Counted from the stretch's first letter, positions 24,320 through 33,468 are shown. The stretch: 64,000 nt of DNA from Mesorhizobium sp. M3A.F.Ca.ET.080.04.2.1 (GCF_003952525.1 NZ_CP034451.1:5432501-5496500); one strand, 5' to 3'. Numbers and translations are program-made. The notes: generated from the sequence alone by a model not told the origin.

Positions 24320-25969
24320 GTGGCTCGCCAGTTCATCTATCACATGTCCGGCCTGTCGAAGGCCTACGGCACCAAGAAGGTGCTCGACAACATTCACCTG
24401 TCCTTCTACCCGGACGCCAAGATCGGCATTCTGGGGCCCAACGGCTCGGGCAAGTCGACCATCCTGCGCATTATGGCGGGTCTCGACAAGGAGTATCAGG
24501 GCGAGGCGTGGCTGGCCGAGGGCGCCACCGTCGGCTACCTCGCGCAGGAGCCGCAGCTTGACGCCAGCAAGACCGTTCGCGAGAACGTCATGGACGGCGT
24601 TGCCAGGAAAACCGCCATCATCGAGCGCTACAACGAGCTGATGATGAACTATTCCGACGAGACGGCAGAGGAATCCGCCAAGCTCCAGGACGAAATGGAC
24701 CGGCTCAACCTGTGGGACCTCGAGCAGCAGGTCGAGATGGCGATGGACGCGCTGCAGTGCCCGCCGGCCGACTCCGAGGTGACGAACCTGTCGGGCGGCG
24801 AGCGCCGCCGCGTCGCGCTTTGCCGGCTGCTGCTCGAGCAGCCCGACCTGCTGCTGCTCGACGAGCCGACCAACCATCTCGACGCCGAGACCACGCAATG
24901 GCTGGAAAAGCATTTGCGCGACTATCCGGGCTCGGTGCTGATCATCACCCACGACCGCTACTTCCTCGACAACGTCACCGGCTGGATTCTCGAGCTCGAC
25001 CGCGGCCGCGGCATCCCCTACGAGGGCAACTACACGAAATATCTCGACGCCAAGGCCAAGCGCCTGATCCAGGAAGGCCGCGAGGACGACTCCCGCCAGA
25101 AGGCGATCTGGCGCGAGCGCGAGTGGATCCAGTCCTCGCCGAAGGCGCGCCAGACCAAGTCCAAGGCGCGCATCAAGGCCTATGAGGAACTGGTCGAGCA
25201 GTCGCAGAATCGCAAGCCGACCGATACGCAGATCGTCATTCCGGCCAGCGAACGCCTCGGCAATGTCGTCATCGAAGTCGAGGGCCTCAACAAAGGCTTC
25301 GCCGATGAACTCCTCATCGAGGATCTGTCGTTCAGGCTGCCGCCGGGCGGCATCGTCGGTGTGATCGGCCCCAACGGCGCCGGTAAGACGACGCTGTTCA
25401 AGATGATCACCGGCCAGGAAACGCCGGATGCCGGCTCGATCCGCAAGGGCGAGACGGTGAGGCTCGGCTATGTCGACCAGAGTCGCGACGCGCTCGACCC
25501 GAACAAGACGGTGTGGGAAGAGATCTCCGGCGGCGCCGAGGTGATCAAGCTCGGCAAGCACGAGGTCAACAGCCGCGCCTATTGCTCGTCCTTCAACTTC
25601 CGTGGCGGCGACCAGCAGCAGAAGGTCGGCAATCTTTCCGGCGGCCAGCGCAACCGCGTGCATCTGGCCAAGATGCTGAAGGGCGGCGGCAATGTGCTGC
25701 TGCTCGACGAACCGACCAACGACCTCGACACCGAAACGCTGAGCGCGCTGGAAGACGCGCTGGAAGCCTATGCCGGCTGCGCCGTCATCATCAGCCACGA
25801 CCGTATGTTCCTCGACCGCATGGCCACCCACATGCTCGCCTTCGAGGGCGACGCGCATGTCGAATGGTTCGAGGGCAATTTCGAGGAATATGAGAAGGAC
25901 AAGCTTCGCCGCCTGGGCGCGGAAGCGGCCACTCCGCACCGCATGACGCATAAGCGGCTGACGCGATAA
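24320..25969 (+). CDS. ettA: Energy-dependent translational throttle protein EttA (ABC-F ATPase)
   Basis: 549 residues, the usual EttA length. Two ABC domains: Walker A G-P-N-G-S-G-K-S-T and G-P-N-G-A-G-K-T-T, signatures L-S-G-G-E-R-R-R and L-S-G-G-Q-R-N-R, Walker B L-L-L-L-D-E-P-T-N-H and L-L-L-D-E-P-T-N-D. The Lys/Arg-rich P-site tRNA interaction linker lies between about 240 and 310 (K-A-R-Q-T-K-S-K-A-R). It gates the ribosome from initiation to elongation according to the ADP/ATP ratio. Start GTG 24320 (M-A-R-Q-F-I-Y), preceded by AGGGAAAG; the extension to 24131 is not family-like. Confidence 0.95.
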   Translation: MARQFIYHMSGLSKAYGTKKVLDNIHLSFYPDAKIGILGPNGSGKSTILRIMAGLDKEYQGEAWLAEGATVGYLAQEPQLDASKTVRENVMDGVARKTAIIERYNELMMNYSDETAEESAKLQDEMDRLNLWDLEQQVEMAMDALQCPPADSEVTNLSGGERRRVALCRLLLEQPDLLLLDEPTNHLDAETTQWLEKHLRDYPGSVLIITHDRYFLDNVTGWILELDRGRGIPYEGNYTKYLDAKAKRLIQEGREDDSRQKAIWREREWIQSSPKARQTKSKARIKAYEELVEQSQNRKPTDTQIVIPASERLGNVVIEVEGLNKGFADELLIEDLSFRLPPGGIVGVIGPNGAGKTTLFKMITGQETPDAGSIRKGETVRLGYVDQSRDALDPNKTVWEEISGGAEVIKLGKHEVNSRAYCSSFNFRGGDQQQKVGNLSGGQRNRVHLAKMLKGGGNVLLLDEPTNDLDTETLSALEDALEAYAGCAVIISHDRMFLDRMATHMLAFEGDAHVEWFEGNFEEYEKDKLRRLGAEAATPHRMTHKRLTR

Positions 25970-26007
25970 GCCAAGCGAGAGCGGCGAGACAAGGGAGGTA
26001 ATCTCGA

Positions 26008-26775
26008 ATGGCTGACTGGTCCGCCGCTCAATATCTCAAATTCGAGGACGAGCGCACGCGGCCCGCGCGGGACTTGGCTCAACAGGTTCCCGTCGATTTC
26101 CCGCGCCACGTCGTCGACATCGGCTGCGGGCCGGGCAACTCGACCGAGCTTCTGGTCGAGCGCTGGCCGGATGCCGAGGTCAGCGGCTTCGACACCTCGC
26201 CGGACATGATCGAGAAGGCGAGGGCACGGCTGCCCAATGTCAATTTCGCGCTCGCCGATGCCGCCAGTTGGCAGCCCGAGAAGCCGGTCGACGTCATCTT
26301 CGCCAACGCGGTCTTCCAATGGCTGCCGGAGCATCCGGCGGTGTTGCAGCGACTGGTGGGACTGCTGGCGCCGGGCGGCGCTTTGGCCATCCAGATGCCC
26401 GACAATCTCGCAGAGCCTTCGCACCAGTTGATGCGGGACGCGGCGGCCGAGATGCCGTTCTCGGCCAAGCTCAAGCACGCGGCGCGTGCACCGCTGCCGC
26501 CGGTGTCGTTCTACTACGATCTTCTGTCGCCGCTCGCGGATCGGGTGGATATCTGGCACACGATCTACAACCATCCGCTGGCCGATGCCGAGGCGATCGT
26601 CGAATGGGTCAAGTCGACCGGGCTGAAGCCGTTCCTCGATCCGCTCGATGCTGAGGAGAAAAAGCACTTCCTCGAAAGCTACACGGCGAAGATCGCGAAG
26701 GCCTATCCCAAGACGGCAAACGGCAAGGTGCTGCTGCGCTTTCCCCGCATCTTCATCATCGCCAAGCGGGCCTGA
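26008..26775 (+). CDS. tam: Trans-aconitate 2-methyltransferase
   Basis: 255-residue class I SAM methyltransferase. SAM motif [12 protein letters not shown] at about 36-47, the acidic residue in G-F-D-T-S, and [12 protein letters not shown]. The N-terminus [23 protein letters not shown] is diagnostic of Tam. Methyl-esterifies trans-aconitate, detoxifying this inhibitor of aconitase. A GGGAGG ribosome site lies upstream. It starts 38 bp after ettA and may be co-transcribed. Confidence 0.93.
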   Translation: MADWSAAQYLKFEDERTRPARDLAQQVPVDFPRHVVDIGCGPGNSTELLVERWPDAEVSGFDTSPDMIEKARARLPNVNFALADAASWQPEKPVDVIFANAVFQWLPEHPAVLQRLVGLLAPGGALAIQMPDNLAEPSHQLMRDAAAEMPFSAKLKHAARAPLPPVSFYYDLLSPLADRVDIWHTIYNHPLADAEAIVEWVKSTGLKPFLDPLDAEEKKHFLESYTAKIAKAYPKTANGKVLLRFPRIFIIAKRA

Positions 26776-26904
26776 GCGCCGCTCAATTTGCCGCGAGAGC
26801 TGCCGCCAGCGGCGGTTTAAGCTGGCATAAACCGGGCAAATGCGACAAGGGTAGCGCGGGCCGGTTCGGTGCCCGCATCAAGCCCGTGCCTCGGACAGTT
26901 GGAC

Positions 26905-28026
26905 ATGCATCGCGTCATCATCAGCGGCATCGGCGCCGAAATCCCTGAGCCCGTCATCACCAATGAAGAGCTGGTCGAGAGCTTCAACAGCTGGGTCGAA
27001 ACCGAAAATGCGCGGCGTGCCGTCACCGGCGAGGCGTTGCTGCAGAAGTCGGACAGCGCCTTCATCGAGCACGCATCGGGTGTCCGCACCCGCCATGTGA
27101 TCGAGCGCGAAGGCATTCTGGACCCGACCCGGATGTCACCGCGGATCCCGGCGCGGCCCGACGAGGCGCTGTCGCTGCAAGCCGAGTTCGGCATCGCGTC
27201 GGCGAAAAAGGCGCTCGACCACGCCGGAGTCGATCCCTCCGACGTCGACCTGGTGATCTGCTCGGCCTCGCATCATCAGCGGCCCTATCCGGCGATCGCC
27301 ATCGAGATGCAGCAGGCGCTCGGCACCAAGGGCGCCGGCTTCGACATGGGGCTGGGCTGTTCTTCCGCCGCGGCGGCGCTGCATGTCGCGGTCAACCTCA
27401 TCAGGGCGGGTGCGCACAAGCGCATCCTGGTGTCGACCCCCGAGATCATCACCGGCCACCTCAATTTCCGCGACCGCCAGACGCATTTCATCTTCGGCGA
27501 TGCCTCGGTCGCCATGATCGTCGAAGGTCTGGACCAGGGCGAGAAGCGGCCGGGGCGCTTCGAGGTGCTCGATACGCGGACCTGGACGCAGATGTCGAAC
27601 AACATCCGTACGAATCTCGGCTATCACACCCGCACCGCCCAGGACGATCCCTACGTGATCGATCTCGAGGGCAACCTGATCAAGCAGGTCGGCAACAAGG
27701 TGTTCAAGGAAGTCACCGTCGCGGGCCACAAATTCATTGTCGAATTCCTGGCCGAGCACGGGTTGACACCGCAAGGCATCCGCCGCTTCTGGCTGCATCA
27801 GGCCAATGCGCGCATGAACGCGATGATCCTGAAGCTCTCCTTCGGGCATGAGGTCGATCATGACCGGGCGCCCATGGTGCTGGAGCGGCTCGGCAACACG
27901 GCAGGCGCCGGCGCTATCGTGGCGCTGTCTGAAAATCACGCCGACATGAAGGCGGGCGATTTCGGCCTGCTCTGCGCCTTCGGCGCGGGCTATTCGATTG
28001 GCGGCGCGTTGCTGCGGATGCTGTAG
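26905..28026 (+). CDS. FabH-like 3-oxoacyl-ACP synthase III family protein
   Basis: 373 residues, longer than housekeeping FabH (about 320). The thiolase-fold triad is complete: Cys in G-L-G-C-S-S-A-A-A-A, His in W-L-H-Q-A-N-A-R-M-N and Asn in L-G-N-T-A-G-A-G. The extra length is mostly an insertion of 30-50 residues in the N-terminal half (N-S-W-V-E-T-E-N-A-R-R... and S-P-R-I-P-A-R-P-D-E). This long subgroup acts on other acyl starters than FabH, and its product here is unknown. Start: ATG 26905 (M-H-R-V-I-I-S-G-I-G); no strong ribosome site, and GTG 26869 is a possible alternative. Confidence 0.85.
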   Translation: MHRVIISGIGAEIPEPVITNEELVESFNSWVETENARRAVTGEALLQKSDSAFIEHASGVRTRHVIEREGILDPTRMSPRIPARPDEALSLQAEFGIASAKKALDHAGVDPSDVDLVICSASHHQRPYPAIAIEMQQALGTKGAGFDMGLGCSSAAAALHVAVNLIRAGAHKRILVSTPEIITGHLNFRDRQTHFIFGDASVAMIVEGLDQGEKRPGRFEVLDTRTWTQMSNNIRTNLGYHTRTAQDDPYVIDLEGNLIKQVGNKVFKEVTVAGHKFIVEFLAEHGLTPQGIRRFWLHQANARMNAMILKLSFGHEVDHDRAPMVLERLGNTAGAGAIVALSENHADMKAGDFGLLCAFGAGYSIGGALLRML

Positions 28027-28033
28027 CCGGCTT

Positions 28034-28133
28034 AAAGCGCATCGCGCTGAAACGGATTCAGGCGACGTGCATTAGGTCTTGTTTTCACGCATGTCGTTGC
28101 CCCAGAACCGCTGCACACTTCTGGGCGACATGC
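28034..28133. repeat. Palindromic intergenic repeat, family R1, copy B with 5' module
   Basis: The palindrome 28089-28133 has arms GCATGTCGTTGCCCCA and TGGGCGACATGC around GAACCGCTGCACACTTC. Before it, 28034-28082 carries a second module beginning AAAGCGCATCGCGCTGAAAC. Both modules together fill the gap between the FabH-like and ICMT-like genes. Confidence 0.85.
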
Positions 28134-28134
28134 A

Positions 28135-28700
28135 TCAAGCCGGCACGAACGGAACCAGCATCGGCACACGCCTGGCATAGTCGTCATAGGCGCTGCCCAG
28201 TTCGCCGCGCAAGAAACTCTCTTCCAGCCGTGCCTTGATGAAAATGCCGAGGATGAGCAGGGCAGCGCCGGCGATGCTCCAAACGGTGCCCTTTTCCGCC
28301 ATCGTAGCGAGGATTGCCAGCAGCAGGCCGCTATAGATGGGGTGGCGGACCAAGCCATAGGGTCCGGTTTCGACCACGCGATGCTTGGCCTTGGCTGTCA
28401 CGGCGGCGGACCACAGCCTGCCGAGATGCAGGCGCGCCCACCAGGAAAAAATCAGGCCAACAGCGATCAGCGCAACGCATATCCATGCCTCGGGAAGGCT
28501 TGGCGTCCACAGCCGCAGCCGGCCGGCATAGCCATGCGGCGGCACGAACAGCAGGATGGTGCCGGCCATCCACAGCGCCCGATAGCGGGCCTCCGCCCTA
28601 AGGTCTGCCCGCTTTTGCGCCGGATCGGCCACAAAGCTGCAAGCGTCCAGGTAACGACCCAGATCAGCCAGAGCGCGGCCATTGCGGGAGCGGGATGCAT
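28135..28700 (-). pseudogene. Isoprenylcysteine carboxyl methyltransferase-like membrane protein, frameshifted
   Basis: Two frames together make one plausible protein. From ATG 28700, preceded by a very strong GGAGGAGGAGA site, the frame encodes a TM helix start (MHPAPAMAALWLIWVVTWTLAALW) and then loses sense. From about 28625 the other frame continues as a normal ICMT-like protein: D-P-A-Q-K-R-A-D-L-R-A-E-A-R-Y-R-A-L-W, further TM segments, then the conserved V-V-E-T-G-P-Y-G-L-V-R-H-P-I-Y-S-G and the C-terminal R-x-E-E-x-F-L-R-x-E-x-G-x-x-Y-x-x-Y. A missing base (or two extra bases) near 28625-28632 explains it. Either a recent pseudogene or a sequencing error. Confidence 0.75.
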
Positions 28701-28867
28701 GGTCTCCTCCTCCGATGCGCAAAGTCACATAATCCCGCCAGGCGGCGGCAATGCGGAAAGGCGATGGCATTTCAGGTAAGAAAGTCGTGAACGCCCATCA
28801 AGCCGCTTGATCGGACCATCAGTGCTTTCGACTGGACCGCATCGGAAAGGGTGTCTAGACCGGCGAC

Positions 28868-29503
28868 ATGCAGGATACAAAAACGAGCCCGGAGCTTTTC
28901 CCGGTGAGCGAACCGAATGTCGACATCGTGCCGGGCCGCAAGCTCGCGGCGAGAGCGGCGGCGCTCTACAAGGCGCCCTTCGATCATTTCGAGACGAGAC
29001 CGGTGGAGGAACTGCGGCTTGGCTTCGACGGCATCGAGGGGGACTTCCACGCCGGCGCGACGCGGCGCTCCGGCGGGCGCGAGCCTTGGTATCCGCGCGG
29101 CACCGAGATGCGCAACGAAAGGCAACTGTCGCTGGTGGCGGCGGACGAGCTTGCCATCGTCGCGGAGCGCATGGGTGTTGCCGCGATCCAGCCGGAATGG
29201 ATCGGCGCCAATTTGCTGATCGAGGGCGTGCCGCATCTGTCCATGCTGCCGGCGGGCTCACTTCTGTTCTTCAAGGGTGGAGTGACCATCAAGGTCGATG
29301 CGCAGAACGGGCCTTGCCGTCTCTCCGGCCGCTCCGTCGCCGAGAATGCGCGCATGCCCGATCACGAAGCCGGAGCATTGCTGTTCCCGAAGGCGGCGAA
29401 GCGGCTGCGCGGCCTCGTCGCCTGGGTCGAGAAGCCCGGAGTCATCACGTCCGGCGAGGAGATTTCGGTCCGCGTGCCGGAGCAGTGGATCTACAGAGCC
29501 TGA
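28868..29503 (+). CDS. MOSC domain-containing protein
   Basis: 211 residues with the MOSC (MoCo sulfurase C-terminal) fold. Conserved features: G-I-E-G-D-F-H-A-G-A at about 58-67, R-N-E-R-Q-L-S-L-V, G-A-N-L-L-I-E-G-V and the conserved Cys in A-Q-N-G-P-C-R-L-S-G. MOSC proteins transfer sulfur or handle molybdenum-cofactor-linked reductions. Cytoplasmic. Its 3' end overlaps by 13 bp, tail to tail, with the aminotransferase gene on the other strand. Confidence 0.87.
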   Translation: MQDTKTSPELFPVSEPNVDIVPGRKLAARAAALYKAPFDHFETRPVEELRLGFDGIEGDFHAGATRRSGGREPWYPRGTEMRNERQLSLVAADELAIVAERMGVAAIQPEWIGANLLIEGVPHLSMLPAGSLLFFKGGVTIKVDAQNGPCRLSGRSVAENARMPDHEAGALLFPKAAKRLRGLVAWVEKPGVITSGEEISVRVPEQWIYRA

Positions 29504-30453
29504 TAGGCCACCGGGCTCGACCAGGCCGGGTCCTCGTGCTTCTGCCAATAGAGTCGCATCAGGCGTTCCGTCGTTGCGCCGACCTTGCCATCGGCCACCG
29601 GAGCGCCGTCGATCGTGGTGACCGGCATGATGCCGCCGGCGGTCGAGGTGATGAAGACTTCGTGCGCCGTCTTGAGCGCGACCACGCTGACGTCCGTCGC
29701 TGCGGCAGACAGCCCCAGCTCGGCACACAGGTCGAACACGGTGCGGCGCGTGATGCCAGGCAGCACGGCGTCCGCGGGGGTCGACAACTTCCCGTTCTTG
29801 ACACAGAACACGTTGAAGCCTGGACCTTCGGCGACGTTGCCGTTGAAGTCGAGGATCAGTGCGGTTTCCGCGCCGCGGTCATAGGCATCGTAGAGGCCGC
29901 GCACCAGATCGAGCCAGTGATAGTTCTTGATCGATGGATCGATCGAGGCGGGCGGGATGCGAACCTTGTCGCTGATGGCGACATGCAGGCCACGGCGCAG
30001 TTGTTCGGCATTGGCGACCGAGCCGAAGGGGACGGCGAAAGCCATGAAGCGGTTGATCGCCTGGCGCGGATCGCGGCTGAAGGTCGGCGAGGCGCCGCGC
30101 GTGCACAGCATCTCGACATAGGCGGCGCGATGACCGGACAGCGCGACGCAATTGTGCAGGATTTCGGCGACGGCGTCGCGATCGAAGGGGATCGTCATGC
30201 GCAGCTTTTCCAACCCGCCGAAGAAACGATCGAGATGCAGGTCGAGGCGGAAAAAGCGGCCGTCCCAGACATGCACCGTGTCGTAGGTGGCGTCCGAATG
30301 CAGGAAACCCCAGTCCAGCACCGAGACCTTGGCCTGCGACATCGGCAGATATTGTCCATCCAGGAAGGCAACACCGTCGGGATAGATGTGCGGGTCGAGG
30401 TGACGATCCGAGAGGAGGGGAAGCGACCCAGTTTGCTCGGCGGCTTGGCTCAT
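29491..30453 (-). CDS. Class IV aminotransferase (D-amino acid/branched-chain aminotransferase-like)
   Basis: 320-residue fold-type IV PLP enzyme. The PLP lysine is in S-I-K-N-Y-H-W-L-D; the phosphate-binding and C-terminal segments F-I-T-S-T-A-G-G-I-M-P-V are typical; V-L-D-W-G-F-L-H-S-D-A-T-Y-D-T-V is the N-terminal signature. Could act on D-amino acids or branched-chain amino acids; sequence alone does not decide. Start: ATG 30453 with GAGG 7 bp upstream is preferred to ATG 30471. Confidence 0.87.
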   Translation of the reverse strand: MSQAAEQTGSLPLLSDRHLDPHIYPDGVAFLDGQYLPMSQAKVSVLDWGFLHSDATYDTVHVWDGRFFRLDLHLDRFFGGLEKLRMTIPFDRDAVAEILHNCVALSGHRAAYVEMLCTRGASPTFSRDPRQAINRFMAFAVPFGSVANAEQLRRGLHVAISDKVRIPPASIDPSIKNYHWLDLVRGLYDAYDRGAETALILDFNGNVAEGPGFNVFCVKNGKLSTPADAVLPGITRRTVFDLCAELGLSAAATDVSVVALKTAHEVFITSTAGGIMPVTTIDGAPVADGKVGATTERLMRLYWQKHEDPAWSSPVAYQAL

Positions 30454-30576
30454 TTTCGATCCTCTCGTCATTGCGGCAAGGGCAGGCTAGCCTCCGGTCC
30501 CTGTCGAACTAGAGCCAGGCCACAGGTCCTGCTTGGCCGTCTCGGGGCGGCTACGGATGCCGGGGCCGCTTCAGCC

Positions 30577-30891
30577 TCATCCGTCCTCGTCGTCTTCATC
30601 GAGCAGGCGCGTTGCTCGCCAGCGGGTCAGCACTTCATTGGTCTGCCCGATGACAAAGAAGCGCGCCGAGTCGCGATCATAGCCTTCGGCGAGCAGCTTT
30701 TCGTAGTCGGTATGGGCGTGGCGGACATGCGCGATGGTCGCCAGCCATACCGCGATCGTCGGCGGCAACGTCTTCATATGCACCGCACCGGCGTCGGCAC
30801 GGATTCTTTCCATGTCGGCATATGGCCCGAGCGGCAAGAGCGCGGTCAGTGCCTTGGCGATGGCGCGGCGGCGGCCGGTTGGCGCGCTCAT
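30577..30891 (-). CDS. DUF2293 domain-containing protein
   Basis: 104 residues, helical and basic at the N-terminus, acidic at the very C-terminus (LLDEDDEDG). The core T-x-A-V-W-L-A-T-I-A-H-V-R-H-A-H-T-D-Y-E-K-L-L-A-E-G-Y-D-R-D-S-A-R is the DUF2293 signature, of unknown function. Overlaps the trmO-like gene upstream by 4 bp (ATGA), so the two are co-translated and may work together in RNA biology (inference). Confidence 0.85.
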   Translation of the reverse strand: MSAPTGRRRAIAKALTALLPLGPYADMERIRADAGAVHMKTLPPTIAVWLATIAHVRHAHTDYEKLLAEGYDRDSARFFVIGQTNEVLTRWRATRLLDEDDEDG

Positions 30892-31394
30892 TTCTCGTCG
30901 CGCCCGGCGATCGTCGCTTCCGGAAAAGCGTCGGTCGAAGCGTAGTAGGGTTTGATGTCGATGAGCGGCGTGCCGTCGAGCAGGTCGATGGCGTCGATCT
31001 CGATGCGGCCGGCCTTGCCATCGAACGCCACGATCCTCGCCACATGCAGCCCGACAGGGTTCGGCCGGGCAGGGGAGCGCAGCGAGAAAACGCCTTTCGG
31101 CTCAATCGCATGGCGGGGTTTCTGCACAATGAGATTCCGCGGCGCATGATCAAGCCAGGATAGGATGACGATGTGGCTCGCGCGGTCGAGGTTCTGCAGC
31201 CCTGGGCGGTAGGGCTCATCGATCAGGAGGGTTGCCGATCGTTCTGCCTCACGGGCAGCGCGCATGTTCTTGGGGCATTCCTCGCGACTCGTCCACGGGG
31301 AGACGACGCGGCCGATAAAGACAACATGGCTGTCGGCCGGCAGGTGCGCCGGATCGGCATCCAGGAGCTGTTCACCCTCGCGCGTCTTGAACAT
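30888..31394 (-). CDS. TsaA/TrmO family tRNA (N6-threonylcarbamoyladenosine37-N6)-methyltransferase-like protein
   Basis: 168-residue TsaA-like beta-barrel protein. The conserved S-P-A-R-P-N-P-V-G-L-H-V-A-R-I motif and D-L-L-D-G-T-P-L-I-D-I-K-P-Y segment define the family, which in E. coli (TrmO) methylates t6A37 in tRNA using SAM. It is shorter than E. coli TrmO (about 235), lacking the C-terminal domain, as in many Alphaproteobacteria. First gene of the trmO-DUF2293 pair. Confidence 0.85.
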   Translation of the reverse strand: MFKTREGEQLLDADPAHLPADSHVVFIGRVVSPWTSREECPKNMRAAREAERSATLLIDEPYRPGLQNLDRASHIVILSWLDHAPRNLIVQKPRHAIEPKGVFSLRSPARPNPVGLHVARIVAFDGKAGRIEIDAIDLLDGTPLIDIKPYYASTDAFPEATIAGRDEK

Positions 31395-31511
31395 CGCCTT
31401 CGTCCCTTTCAGTCCGCGCAGGAACCGCCGGTCACACCCGGATCATGGCTGCGCCATTTTCTTGTCCGGAAACGACATAGCGCTTGCCAGGGCTTCAAAA
31501 TCGACATAAAC

Positions 31512-31527
31512 ATATCTTTATATCTTT
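31512..31527 (+). promoter_or_regulatory. Tandem ATATCTTT repeat upstream of the ArsR-methyltransferase/metF operon
   Basis: ATATCTTT occurs twice without a gap (31512-31519 and 31520-31527) in a strongly AT-rich stretch of a GC-rich genome, 16 bp before the start codon. The overlap ATAT-CTTT-ATAT is also a dyad. Likely promoter -10 and/or binding site for the encoded ArsR-type protein. Confidence 0.5.
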
Positions 31528-31543
31528 TCAACGAGACCCGCCC

Positions 31544-32551
31544 ATGCACGTCACGCTCGACACGATGGTAGATACATTGAAGGCTGCGGCAGAATCCAGC
31601 CGCCTGCGCATCCTGGTGCTGCTGTCGCGCGGGGACCTGACGGTGTCGGACCTTACCGAAATCCTCGGCCAGTCGCAGCCGCGCGTCTCGCGCCACCTGA
31701 AGCTGCTGCTCGATGCCGGGCTCATCGGTCGCTACCAGGAAGGATCGTGGGCCTTCTTCAGGCTGACGGATACGGACAACTCACGCGACTTCGTGCAGCG
31801 TCTGGTCTCGGGCATTCGCGAGACCGATCCGCAGGTGGTGCGCGACATGGAGCGGCTCGCAGCAGTCAAGCGCAAGCGGCAGGACCGGGCAGCCGAATAT
31901 TTTTCGGAAAACGCCGAGAGTTGGGACCGCATCCGCTCGCTGCACGTGCCGGACCGGGCGGTGGAAGCAGCCCTGCTCAAGCTGGTCGGCAAACGCCCAT
32001 TCCAGTCCATGCTCGACCTGGGCACCGGAACGGGCCGGCTGTTGGAGATATTCTCGCCGCTCTACCGGCGCGGCGTCGGCATCGACATGTCGCGCGAGAT
32101 GCTGACCGTGGCGCGCGCCAATCTAGACAAGGCCGGCGTTGCCAACGCGCAGGTGCGCCAGGGCGACATTTTTTCGCCGCCGGTCGAGCGCAACGCCTTC
32201 GATCTCGTCACGATCCACCAGGTGCTGCACTATCTCGACGATCCGGCCCGCGCCATCGGCGAGGCGGCCAGGCTGCTGCGCCCGTCGGGCCGGCTGGTCA
32301 TCGTCGATTTCGCGCCTCACAGCCTGGAATTCCTGCGCGACCAGCACGCCCATATGCGGCTCGGTTTCTCGGACCGGCAGATCGCCGATTGGTTCGCCGA
32401 AGCCGGCATCGACCTTGAGGACAGCCAGGAATTCGAGCCGCGTGGCCAGGCCGAGGCAAGGCTCACCGTCAAGCTCTGGCTCGGCCGCGATCGCCGGCTG
32501 CTGATCGCCGATCCGTCCAACGACCAGTTCCAAGCAAGGGAAACAGCCTGA
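31544..32551 (+). CDS. ArsR family regulator fused to a SAM-dependent methyltransferase domain (SahR-like)
   Basis: 335 residues. Residues about 8-85 are an ArsR winged helix (LRILVLLSRGDLTVSDLTEILGQSQPRVSRHLKLLLDAGL). Residues about 140-290 are a class I methyltransferase fold (M-L-D-L-G-T-G-T-G-R-L, G-I-D-M-S-R-E-M-L). No metal-binding Cys pair is present in the helix-turn-helix. Such fusions next to metF are proposed to sense S-adenosylmethionine or S-adenosylhomocysteine (the SahR group) and control methionine-cycle genes. Stop and metF start overlap (TGATG), so the two are translationally coupled. ATG 31544 lacks a clear Shine-Dalgarno. Confidence 0.87.
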   Translation: MHVTLDTMVDTLKAAAESSRLRILVLLSRGDLTVSDLTEILGQSQPRVSRHLKLLLDAGLIGRYQEGSWAFFRLTDTDNSRDFVQRLVSGIRETDPQVVRDMERLAAVKRKRQDRAAEYFSENAESWDRIRSLHVPDRAVEAALLKLVGKRPFQSMLDLGTGTGRLLEIFSPLYRRGVGIDMSREMLTVARANLDKAGVANAQVRQGDIFSPPVERNAFDLVTIHQVLHYLDDPARAIGEAARLLRPSGRLVIVDFAPHSLEFLRDQHAHMRLGFSDRQIADWFAEAGIDLEDSQEFEPRGQAEARLTVKLWLGRDRRLLIADPSNDQFQARETA

Positions 32552-33468
32552 TGAACCAGTTCCGCTTTTCCCGCCGCCCCGACATTGGCCACAAGGTCCG
32601 GGTTTCGTTCGAATTCTTTCCGCCGAAGACGGACGAGATGGAGGCAAGGCTCTGGGACACCGTCACCCGGCTGGAGCCGCTCAAGCCGAAATTCGTGTCG
32701 GTCACCTATGGCGCCGGCGGTTCGACCCGCGAGCGCACGGCCCGTACGGTCAGGCGTATTCTCACCGAGTCGACGCTGACGCCGGCGGCGCATATGACCT
32801 GCGTCGATGCCGACCGCGATCAGGTCGACACGGTGATCCAGGAATTCGCGGAAATGGGCGTCACCCGTTTCGTCGCCTTGCGCGGTGATCCGGCGGCAGG
32901 CGTGGGAACTGCTTACCGTCCGCATCGCGACGGTTATGCCAATGGCGCCGAACTGGTCGGAGCGCTGAAGAGCGTCGGTGATTTCGACATCTCGGTTTCG
33001 GCCTATCCGGAGAAGCATCCCGAAAGCCCGGATTTCGCAACCGACATCGACATGCTGAAGCGCAAGGTCGACAACGGCGCAACCCGCGCGATCACTCAGT
33101 TCTTCTTCGACAACGACCTCTACGAGCGTTATGTCGAGCGGGCGCGGCGCGCCGGCATCTATATCCCGATCGTGCCTGGCATCCTGCCGGTGCACAATTT
33201 CAGCCAGGTCGCCAATTTCTCGTCACGCTGCGGGGCGCTGGTGCCGGCCTGGCTGGCCGAACGATTCGAGGGACTCGAGAACGACCCGCAGACACATGCG
33301 CTGGTAGCCTCGGCCGTGGCGGCGGAGCAGGTGCTCGATCTCGTCGAGCGCGGCGTGGGCGATTTCCATTTCTACACGATGAACCGCGCCGATCTGGTGT
33401 TCGCCGTCTGCCACATGATCGGCATCCGCTCGCATGAAGCAGAGGCGGCAGGGTCGGCCGCCGCATGA
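32551..33468 (+). CDS. metF: 5,10-methylenetetrahydrofolate reductase
   Basis: 305-residue FAD-dependent TIM-barrel enzyme making 5-methyl-THF for methionine synthesis. Visible: V-S-F-E-F-F-P-P-K-T near the N-terminus, S-V-T-Y-G-A-G-G-S-T, H-M-T-C-V, the F-V-A-L-R-G-D-P loop with folate-binding Asp, and A-I-T-Q-F-F-F-D-N. Overlaps the ArsR-methyltransferase gene by one base. Followed by a strong terminator. Confidence 0.96.
   Translation: MNQFRFSRRPDIGHKVRVSFEFFPPKTDEMEARLWDTVTRLEPLKPKFVSVTYGAGGSTRERTARTVRRILTESTLTPAAHMTCVDADRDQVDTVIQEFAEMGVTRFVALRGDPAAGVGTAYRPHRDGYANGAELVGALKSVGDFDISVSAYPEKHPESPDFATDIDMLKRKVDNGATRAITQFFFDNDLYERYVERARRAGIYIPIVPGILPVHNFSQVANFSSRCGALVPAWLAERFEGLENDPQTHALVASAVAAEQVLDLVERGVGDFHFYTMNRADLVFAVCHMIGIRSHEAEAAGSAAA

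Noticed and set aside
24263..25951. Long antisense frame (562 codons) opposite ettA
   Set aside because: Composition is typical of a GC-rich shadow (Arg, Leu, Val, Ala, His rich, no domain); ettA on the plus strand is certain.
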